Translations under genes and position numbers: made by a program | DNA from: JBJXGV01 sp046160485 | GTDB taxonomy: Bacteria > Orphanbacterota > Orphanbacteria > JBJXGV01 | NCBI GenBank assembly: GCA_046160485.1 | Contig: JBJXGV010000013.1 | Span: forward strand, 1-64,000 | Reading direction: 5' to 3' | Length of the DNA stretch: 64,000 bases | Notes under the pieces: model-generated | Database searches by the model: none | Seen by the model: only the letters and a program-made list of their open reading frames with translations | What the model was told of the DNA's origin: nothing | Shown: in pieces, positions 18,401 to 24,135 of the stretch | Numbering within the stretch: the stretch's first letter is position 1 | Layout: each line of letters starts with the position of its first letter

Positions 18401-18764
18401 CGATTGGCGGCTCGACGCCGACCTCGTCGTTCTGAGCGCGTGCGAGTCGGGCGTCGGCCGCGAGGTTCGCGGCGAGGGGACCGTCGGCTTCGCGCACGCG
18501 TTCTTCCAGGCCGGCGTGCGCAGCGTCGTCGTGAGCCTGTGGCGCGTCGACGACCGCGCGACCGCGCTCTTCATGCGCCGCTTCTACGAGAACTGCACCG
18601 GTGTGTCGGCGCGGCCGGGCGCGCCCGGCGTCGCGATGCCGAAGGCCGAGGCGCTCCGCGAGGCGAAGCGCTGGCTCCGCGAGTACCGCACCCCGAGCGG
18701 CCGCCAGCCGTACGCGCATCCGTACTACTGGTCTTCCTTCATCCTCGTCGGCGATCGCGGGTAA
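15498..18764 (+). CDS. TPR-CHAT caspase-like cysteine protease
   Basis: A 1088-aa protein with a signal peptide-like N-terminus (about residues 1-30). A long array of kinesin-light-chain-type TPRs runs from about 50 to 540, with units ending in ALAIRR or similar. A linker leads to a C-terminal CHAT domain (about 700-1088). The CHAT catalytic dyad is visible: HFATHA, with His923 (and His919) in the strand-loop after DFDVI, and LSACESG with Cys982, followed by GFAHAFFQAG and VVSLWRVDD. CHAT proteins are clan CD peptidases related to caspases; some act in signalling, cell death or defence. The GTG at 15498 has GGGAG 8 bp upstream; frame farther up overlaps the lipoprotein gene. The predicted export signal is unusual for a protease thought to act in the cytosol and needs attention. 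Substrate unknown. Confidence 0.88.
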   Translation: MRRARGAARIALLFLAGAASPSVPATAAAADPDSAAASLEDRIDALRGEARYADAAAAAETLLAARRGGGAAEPAADAERLVATLRFASGLDAADRARLAEADRAAAQIEERFQRGEYAEAAALAETQLATRSAILGDRHEEVARALNDLAALRRRLGAYAEAESLFTRALAIQRACLPEDHRAIGVTLNNAAALHWELGRYRAAEEEWSRALAIRRKSVPRDDLALARTAQNLAMAIEAQGDRAEAESLLRESLAIKKPILGERDPSYLRTLANLAYLLDSAGEPSQAEALYRQILATLHDLYGEERAEVADAREQLGMHLAEQGDCESARDLVEEALAVKQRLLGPDDRTVAVAMGNLASILVECGDPVESERLLREANRILEARLGADHPSSVRSLSALGIFEDRRHADAQSEPLFASVLEQSRRIYAADHPEVARAALNLAISLRKQGKLDAAAPLMEEAIAIRRRALGERHPALASALRHAGLLWLVRGELDRAAGTLTEASEIFESARLRTDPGLERVTFLDSPYALLGAVELLRGRSDAAWPSAEKDRGRALAELLLAADRRELSAKERAGARALTRELADREREFAALKAPPKDASAPAGAGALAERRARAHSLLLDTEARWAAFQREIALRHPVSEGQVYPLERVQRALAANTALIGWLDAPVANDSCLAWAYVVRRGEVVRWARVDALGADDTSRPEWLERAVAALRDPNSDRTAVSDDARRLWSARVAPIESALEGITELVVIPAGPTAALPLESFIDSAGAFLGERFAISYAPSATVFAWLHENASARAPWRRSLLVGDPPFRAEAAGREVAADASAAAKPWRPSESLVRDARKSAGATIASLPRLPGTRVEVAAIDSVLAAMAALRGGRGAAATERATVLVGAAACEDEIVRLAESGGLADFDVIHFATHALIDERRPERSALVLAQDRTADPLAAALDGRRTFDGLVTAKEVLRDWRLDADLVVLSACESGVGREVRGEGTVGFAHAFFQAGVRSVVVSLWRVDDRATALFMRRFYENCTGVSARPGAPGVAMPKAEALREAKRWLREYRTPSGRQPYAHPYYWSSFILVGDRG

Positions 18765-18780
18765 CGCCCGCGAATTCGGT

Positions 18781-18814
18781 CTAAACGAACGGGCGGCGGC
18801 CCGCGACTCCATAG
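18781..18814 (+). promoter_or_regulatory. candidate ECF-dependent promoter motif, copy B
   Basis: CTAAACGAAC at 18781-18790, then 11 bp, CGCGAC (18802-18807) and CAT at 18810-18812: the same elements at the same distances as copy A at 13729. It lies between the CHAT gene stop and the SpoIIE-type gene, 77 bp before its start codon. Confidence 0.45.
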
Positions 18815-18890
18815 GTGATCGCCCACCGCCCCGCGGCTTCGCCCACCGGCCGCCGCGCCGGACCCGCAAGGTCCGCGGAAAGGAGCACCG

Positions 18891-19880
18891 ATGGTTCGCC
18901 TCCACGCTCTCTCCCGACGGCCCGCCGCCGCCGCCCTCGGCTTCCTCACCCTCGCGGCAATCGCCACCGCTCCCGTTTGGGGTTCCAACCTCGTGACCTC
19001 CGAGCCGCCCGCGAGTTCGGCCGCCGCCGCGATCTACCGGCTCGTGATGGCGACGAGCGTCGCCGCGCTCGCTCTCGGCGGGGTCGCGATCGCCGGGCGC
19101 CTACGCCGCGAGGACGCGGACGTCAAACGGATGCGGCGCGAACTCCACTCCGCGCGCCTGACGCAGGAGCGCTTTCTTCCGCAGGACGTGCCACACGTGC
19201 CGGGCCTCGACCTCTGGGGGATGAACCTCAGTTCCAACGAGGTCTCCGGGGACTACTACGACATCCGCTGCCGCGGCGCGGGTCAGCCAGTCGTGCTCGC
19301 CATCGCCGACGTCTCCGGCAAGGGAATGCCGGCCGCGCTCCTCATGTCCGCGGTCCAAGCGGGGCTTCAGAGCCAGCTGCTCGCTGGTGCGTTCGAACTC
19401 GGCCGCACGATGCGCAATCTCAACCAACTCGTGTGCGAGAACGCGACCCTCGGACGCTTCGTGACGATGCTCCTGGCGGAGATCGACCGCAGCCGCCTGA
19501 CGCTGCGCTACGTTCGCGCCGGGCACGATTACCCGATCGTCGTGTCGCGCGATGGCGCGGTGCGGCGGCTCTCCGGCGGCGAGACGTTTCTCGGGCTGCA
19601 GCCGGACGTCGCGTACCGCGCGGAGAGCATCAGCCTCGCACCCGGCGATACGCTCTGCCTCTACACGGACGGCGTCACCGAGGCGGCGGACGCGCGCGGC
19701 GAGATGTTCGAGGAAGCGCGCCTCGTCGACGTGATCGTGCGCCATCGCGCCGCGTCCGCCGCGGAGATCGGCCGCGAAGTGTTGCGCGCCGTCAGCGCGC
19801 ATTCCGGCCGCCCGCACCAGTCCGACGACGTGACCCTCGTCATCGTCAAGATCGACGCGCTCGAGTCCTCCGCGATCTAG
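18891..19880 (+). CDS. SpoIIE/RsbU-type PP2C protein phosphatase
   Basis: A 329-aa protein with two N-terminal hydrophobic segments (about 12-31 and 45-68), a short coiled linker (KRMRRELHSARLTQERFLPQ) and a PP2C-type phosphatase domain (about 95-329). Metal-binding acidic residues are seen in EVSGDYYDI, IADVSGKGMPAALLM, CLYTDGVTEA and the terminal SDDVTLVIVK. Family members dephosphorylate Ser/Thr residues, often on anti-anti-sigma STAS proteins, and so control sigma factors. No STAS or RsbW-like gene is present here, so its partner may be a target of the nearby kinase or lie elsewhere. It follows the TPR-CHAT gene and has its own copy of the CTAAACGAAC motif upstream. SD GGAAAGGAG lies before ATG 18891. 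Confidence 0.9.
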   Translation: MVRLHALSRRPAAAALGFLTLAAIATAPVWGSNLVTSEPPASSAAAAIYRLVMATSVAALALGGVAIAGRLRREDADVKRMRRELHSARLTQERFLPQDVPHVPGLDLWGMNLSSNEVSGDYYDIRCRGAGQPVVLAIADVSGKGMPAALLMSAVQAGLQSQLLAGAFELGRTMRNLNQLVCENATLGRFVTMLLAEIDRSRLTLRYVRAGHDYPIVVSRDGAVRRLSGGETFLGLQPDVAYRAESISLAPGDTLCLYTDGVTEAADARGEMFEEARLVDVIVRHRAASAAEIGREVLRAVSAHSGRPHQSDDVTLVIVKIDALESSAI

Positions 19881-20099
19881 CACGGCAGGCCGCACGGCCG
19901 GCGAGATCGCCGCGCGCGACGTCACGAACCCGTGCGCCGCGCCGAGAGGGGCCGGCTGATCGGGCGGCCGGGAAGCCAATTGACGTGGCCCTCTCCGCGA
20001 GCGTGGTGTAGCATCTCGGCTCGCTGCGGGTCGTCCAGCGTTCTCGTGAGATGGCCCGATGAAGACATGGGGCGCGCAAACGCGCGCGGGGAGGCAATC

Positions 20100-20474
20100 G
20101 TGGCGCGATTCGAAATCGATCCGATGAGCAGCACGCCGATCACACCGAACTCGCACACGGTCGATGTCGGCGAAACGATTCTGTGGGACATCGTCGCGGG
20201 CGCGGGGATCGTCGAGTTTCCTGGCGCGCCGGAGCCCGTGCACTTCATGAAGAAGGACGCGCAGCCTGGGAGCCCCGCGATCGCGATCGCCACGCACAAG
20301 GGCGCCAAGCGCGAATTCGATGTCGTCTTCACGGCCGCGCCGTCGAAGCCGGCGCCCGCGCACGCCGGGGCGACCGGCGGTGGCGGAGCCGCGGGTGCGA
20401 CTGGCGCGTTCGCCGGGAGCGCGGGCGCCTCGAGTTCGGCGGCGATCTTGCGCGCGCGAATCATCATCCGCTAG
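20100..20474 (+). CDS. small protein of unknown function with Ala/Gly-rich tail
   Basis: A 124-aa protein. The first 80 residues look like a compact beta-fold (SHTVDVGETILWDIVAG, about 17-33), reminiscent of cupredoxin-like or PEGA-type strands but lacking recognisable copper ligands. The last 45 residues are Ala/Gly/Ser-rich, ending in hydrophobic ARIIIR. GTG 20100 is chosen because GGGGAGG lies 5 bp upstream; an ATG at 20067 in the same frame is possible. It stands alone between the phosphatase gene and a minus-strand cyclotransferase. Function unknown. Confidence 0.5.
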   Translation: MARFEIDPMSSTPITPNSHTVDVGETILWDIVAGAGIVEFPGAPEPVHFMKKDAQPGSPAIAIATHKGAKREFDVVFTAAPSKPAPAHAGATGGGGAAGATGAFAGSAGASSSAAILRARIIIR

Positions 20475-20505
20475 CGCGCGGCGTTCGCGATCGCGGAGCG
20501 TACAC

Positions 20506-20616
20506 GGCGCTCTGAAACTCCCGGCCGGTCTCGCCGACCCGGACGCCATCCCGTACTTCCTTCGAGACGAGCCCATAAGCGTGGCGCAGCTTCCCGAAAA
20601 GCCGCGCTCCGCCTAG
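20506..20616 (+). pseudogene. remnant of a conserved N-terminal segment seen beside nucleotidyltransferases
   Basis: The plus-strand frame here has no start of its own but encodes LADPDAIPYFLRDEPISVAQL, then an in-frame stop at 20614. From memory, LxDPDxIPYFLWDEPMTV is the beginning of small proteins encoded with AbiEii-like nucleotidyltransferases. Recognition rests on memory of the motif only. No intact gene follows. Confidence 0.35.
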
Positions 20617-20689
20617 GCCCTCTTACCGAGAAGCGTGCTCATGATCACTCGGGCGCCCGCCTGCGCAGGAGCGCGCGCAAGGCGCGTCT

Positions 20690-21535
20690 TCAGTTCGCTC
20701 CGACGATTTCGATCTCGAAGAGTTTCGGCCAGAGTTTGCCGGTGACGAAGAGGCGGTCGGTGGCTTCGTCGTAGGCGATGCCGTTGAGGACGTCGACGCG
20801 CGGCGTGCGGTCTTCGGCGGTGAGAAGGCCGGAGAGATCGATCCACGCGCGGACGCGGCCCGTCTCGGGCGTGATGATCGCGACGCGGTCGGTGAGCCAC
20901 ACGTTCGCGTAGATCTCGCCGCGCACGAACTCGAGTTCGTTGAGGCCGCTGACGAGTGTGCCCTCCACCGTGCGGACATCGACGCTATCCGTGGTGGCGA
21001 AGGTCGTCGCGTCGAGGAAACGCAGTCTCGGCGTGCCGTCGCTCATGACGAGCCGCGTCCTCTGGCGATCGCGCATCGCCGCGCCGCCATCAGCACGCGC
21101 AGGCGAAGTGTTGTCGCACGCAATGCCCCAGCCTTCGGACGCGTACGCGAACGTGCGCGTCGATTCGAAGCTCGCGGCGCCGTAGACAAAGCCGACGTTA
21201 CTGCGCCACGTAAGCTGCACGATCTGCGTGTCGACGAGTGCGATCCCTTCACCGAAGTATTGGCTCGCGAGCGGGCGCGAACGCAGCACCGCGCCCGACT
21301 CGAGATCGACCTCGCGCAGCGTCGACGAGCCGTAGCCGCCCGTGCCTTCGTAGAGGCGCGTGCCGTCGTACGCGAGGCCTTGCGTGAACGCGGCGCGGTC
21401 GTGTGGATAGATGTTCACGGCGGTGTAGCCGTAGGTGGGCGTGGCCGGCGTGGCGGCGGGCGGCGCGGCGTCGTCGCACGAGCAAGAGCCCGCGCCGAGC
21501 GCCACGAGCGCGATCGCGCCGAGCGCGCGTGTCAT
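20690..21535 (-). CDS. glutaminyl-peptide cyclotransferase (bacterial five-bladed propeller type), lipoprotein
   Basis: A 281-aa exported protein with a hydrophobic signal and a lipobox-like GAGSC at about residues 14-18. The body matches glutamine cyclotransferases of the plant/bacterial propeller type: NIYPHDRAAFTQGLAYDG, LYEGTGGYGSSTLREVDLESG, YFGEGIAL, and near the end LNGIAYDEATDRLFVTGKLWPKLFEIEIV. These enzymes convert N-terminal Gln to pyroglutamate, probably in the periplasm here. An ATG at 21535 is used; a GTG at 21544 overlaps the MOSC stop (GTGA) and could be the true, coupled start. It is last of three minus-strand genes after the amidase and MOSC genes. Confidence 0.85.
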   Translation of the reverse strand: MTRALGAIALVALGAGSCSCDDAAPPAATPATPTYGYTAVNIYPHDRAAFTQGLAYDGTRLYEGTGGYGSSTLREVDLESGAVLRSRPLASQYFGEGIALVDTQIVQLTWRSNVGFVYGAASFESTRTFAYASEGWGIACDNTSPARADGGAAMRDRQRTRLVMSDGTPRLRFLDATTFATTDSVDVRTVEGTLVSGLNELEFVRGEIYANVWLTDRVAIITPETGRVRAWIDLSGLLTAEDRTPRVDVLNGIAYDEATDRLFVTGKLWPKLFEIEIVGAN

Positions 21536-21540
21536 CGCGA

Positions 21541-22146
21541 TCACGCGCGCTCCATTCGCGAATCGTCGCGGAGCCGCGCGCAGTATGCGGCGAATTGCGC
21601 GGCGATCGTCGGGCGCGCGCCATCGTGCGCGCTTCCGGGTTCGAGCGCGCCCGCCGCCGTGAGCGCGATCGCGTCGCCCGCCTCGACCGCACCCTCGTCG
21701 AGCACCGCGAGATAGAAACCAGAGCGGCCGGCATCGAGGAAGCGCTCGACCATCGCGGGATCGCCGAAGCGCATGGCGAGCTTCGCGCACGGATACCGCG
21801 GCTGGGTGACAGCGAAGCGCGCGCCGCCGATGGCGAGCACGTCGCCGGTACGCAAGCGCGATTCGTCGAGCGCCGCGACGGTAAGGTTCTCGCCAAACGA
21901 ACCTGGCGGCAGATCGATTTCGCCGAGCGCTGCGCGCCAGTACGCGTAGTGCTCCGACGGGTATGCGTAGACGGCCTTGCGCGGTCCGCCGTGGACGCGC
22001 GGGTCGGCCTGCGCGTCGCCGTCGAGGCCGAGCGCGCGCGCGATCACCGGCCCTGCGACCGGCTCCTTGAAGAACGCGGTCGTGATCTCGCGGCCGCGCC
22101 AATCGACAACACGCGACTGCGCGACGTTGACCGACAGCACGCGCAT
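21541..22146 (-). CDS. MOSC domain protein (YiiM-like)
   Basis: A 201-aa MOSC-domain protein. Diagnostic features are HGGPRKAVYAYP (52-63), FGENLTV (84-90) and the conserved cysteine in PRYPCAKLAMRFG (Cys120). MOSC domains bind molybdenum cofactor or related sulfur groups; the YiiM branch reduces N-hydroxylated compounds with partner proteins. Whether this one does is not known. A C-terminal helical extension (about 170-201) agrees with the YiiM length. It starts 20 bp after the amidase stop. Confidence 0.85.
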   Translation of the reverse strand: MRVLSVNVAQSRVVDWRGREITTAFFKEPVAGPVIARALGLDGDAQADPRVHGGPRKAVYAYPSEHYAYWRAALGEIDLPPGSFGENLTVAALDESRLRTGDVLAIGGARFAVTQPRYPCAKLAMRFGDPAMVERFLDAGRSGFYLAVLDEGAVEAGDAIALTAAGALEPGSAHDGARPTIAAQFAAYCARLRDDSRMERA

Positions 22147-22166
22147 CGCGGCCGCGCGCTCGTCCC

Positions 22167-23939
22167 TCACGCGGAAAGCTCGGCGCTCGGCAGAAACCGC
22201 GGCGCGTGGCGCGCGCGCGTCACCTGCTCGAACGCGTAGGCGATGCGGATGAGCGCGGGCTCGCTCCACGCGCGCCCGAAGAACGAAACGCCGACGGGCA
22301 GCCCGAAGATCTGTCCCGCGGGCACCGTCACGTGCGGGTAGCCGGCCACCGCCGCGGGCGACGAGCATCCGCCCGAGTAGTGATCGCCGTTGATGAGATC
22401 GGTGGTCCACGCGGGGCCGCCCGTCGGCGCGAAGATCGCGTCGAGGTTGTGCGCGTTCATCACCGCGTCGATCCCTTCGGCGCGCGAGAGTTTGTGATTC
22501 TTCTTGAGCGCCGCGATGTACGCGCGCGACGAGAGCGGGCCCTTCTCCTGCGCCATGAGGAAAATCTCCTGGCCGAAGTAGGGCATCTCGCGGTTGCGAT
22601 TCGCGTCGTTGTACGCGATGAGATCCGCGAGCGATCGCATCGGTGCGTGCGCGCCGTTGCCGCGAGCGCCGCCGTTCGCTGCGGACGCCACGCCGTCGCG
22701 CGCACCGCCGCCACCTGCGCCGCCCGCGCGCGCCGCGAGATACTTGTTCAGATCCGCCTTGAACTCGTAGAGAAGCACCTCGTACTCGGAGTCGTTGAAC
22801 TGGCCGTCGGTAGCAATATTCGCCGGGTCGATGATCGTCGCGCCTGCGCGGCGCATTTCGCGGATCGCTCCCTCGAGGATGCGATCGACGGCGTCGCTGA
22901 AGCCGAAGAAATTGCGCGCCACGCCGATGCGCGCGCCGCGCAGCGCGCCCGCGTCGAGGAGCGGCGCGATCTCCGCGGCGAACTTGCCGCGCCCGGCGCG
23001 CGTGACGGCGTCGCGATCGTCCGCGCCCGCGAGCGCCGCGAGCAAGATCGCCGCGTCGGCGACGCTGCGCGCCATCGGCCCCGCGGTGTCCTGGCTGTGC
23101 GCGATCGGAATGATCCCCGCGCGGCTCACGAGCCCGAGCGTCGGCTTGATCCCGACGATCCCGTTCATCGTCGCCGGGCACACGATCGAGCCGTCGGTTT
23201 CGGTGCCGACCGCGACCGCGCAGAGGCTCGCCGCGATCGCCGCGCCGGAGCCGGAACTCGAGCCGCACGGGTTCCGGTCGAGCGCGTACGGATTGCGCGT
23301 CTGCCCTCCGCGCCCGCTCCATCCGCTCGTCGAATGCGTCGAGCGAAAATTCGCCCACTCGCTGAGATTGGTTTTTCCGAGGATGACGGCGCCGGCCTGG
23401 CGCAGGCGCTGCGCAACGAACGCGTCGCGCGCCGGTGCGGCGCCCGCGAGCGCGAGCGAACCCGCGGTCGTCATCATGCGATCGGCGGTGTCGATGTTGT
23501 CTTTCAGCAAGACGGGGATGCCATGCATCGGGCCGCGCACGCGGCCGGCGCGGCGCTCGGCATCGAGCGCGTCGGCGATTGCGAGCGCGTCGGGATTGAT
23601 CTCGATCACCGAGTTGATCGCGGGGCCGCCGCGGTCGATCTCTTCGATGCGCGCGAGGTAGGCCGCGGCGATCGAGCGCGCGGTGTGGCGGCCCGAGGCC
23701 ATCCACGCGGAGAGGTCGGCGATCGTCGCCTCGTCGAATTCGAACGCGCGCGGCGCGACATGGCGTGCGGCGGCGTTCGCGGCGCGGGACGCAGCCGTCG
23801 CGTTCGCTGCGGCGCCATGGCCCGCGCGCGACACCGCGTCCGCCGCCGCGCCATCGTCCGCGCGCAGCGGCATCGTGCGCGCGAGCGCCGCCGCACCGCC
23901 CAAGAGTCCGATGTGCAAGAAATCGCGACGCTTCATCAT
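22167..23939 (-). CDS. Tat-exported amidase-signature hydrolase
   Basis: A 590-aa amidase of the GatA/AS family. A twin-arginine signal (MMKRRDFLHIGLLGG) begins at ATG 23939, preceded by GGAGGGA. Catalytic elements are in place: Lys in GIPVLLKDNID, the Gly/Ser-rich loop CGSSSGSG carrying the cis-Ser, and the nucleophile Ser in TETDGSIVCPA. An Ala-rich spacer of about 40 residues follows the signal. A Gly/Ala-rich insert lies near residue 410. Family enzymes hydrolyse amides with broad specificity, and secreted members often act on peptides or small amides. It is the promoter-proximal gene of a three-gene unit with MOSC and glutaminyl cyclase. Confidence 0.88.
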   Translation of the reverse strand: MMKRRDFLHIGLLGGAAALARTMPLRADDGAAADAVSRAGHGAAANATAASRAANAAARHVAPRAFEFDEATIADLSAWMASGRHTARSIAAAYLARIEEIDRGGPAINSVIEINPDALAIADALDAERRAGRVRGPMHGIPVLLKDNIDTADRMMTTAGSLALAGAAPARDAFVAQRLRQAGAVILGKTNLSEWANFRSTHSTSGWSGRGGQTRNPYALDRNPCGSSSGSGAAIAASLCAVAVGTETDGSIVCPATMNGIVGIKPTLGLVSRAGIIPIAHSQDTAGPMARSVADAAILLAALAGADDRDAVTRAGRGKFAAEIAPLLDAGALRGARIGVARNFFGFSDAVDRILEGAIREMRRAGATIIDPANIATDGQFNDSEYEVLLYEFKADLNKYLAARAGGAGGGGARDGVASAANGGARGNGAHAPMRSLADLIAYNDANRNREMPYFGQEIFLMAQEKGPLSSRAYIAALKKNHKLSRAEGIDAVMNAHNLDAIFAPTGGPAWTTDLINGDHYSGGCSSPAAVAGYPHVTVPAGQIFGLPVGVSFFGRAWSEPALIRIAYAFEQVTRARHAPRFLPSAELSA

Positions 23940-24135
23940 GTGAGTCGTCCCTCCGTGGCGAATCGAGCGGACGTGCGGGGTTTCGTCGCGTCGGCGCGAC
24001 GTCGCGAGCGCCGCGATGATAGCGCATCGCGCGGCCGGGCGCGCCGATGTGCTAACGTCTGCGCTCATCGTCTTGCCGCGCTCCTCTCCCGGCGACGCGC
24101 GGTTCATCGGCTTCCCTCGCACAGGAGGACCATCC

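Noticed and set aside
13121..19880. The TPR-CHAT gene as a CRISPR-guided caspase (Craspase-type)
   Set aside because: No Cas7-11, crRNA array or other CRISPR gene is near; the protein has its own export-like signal and a sigma/anti-sigma context.
19980..20014. TTGACG and TAGCAT as a promoter for the gene at 20100
   Set aside because: The spacer would be 23 bp, too long for a sigma70 promoter.
21888..21899. Third AAACGAAC site
   Set aside because: It is inside the MOSC gene and lacks the CGCGAC element at the right distance.
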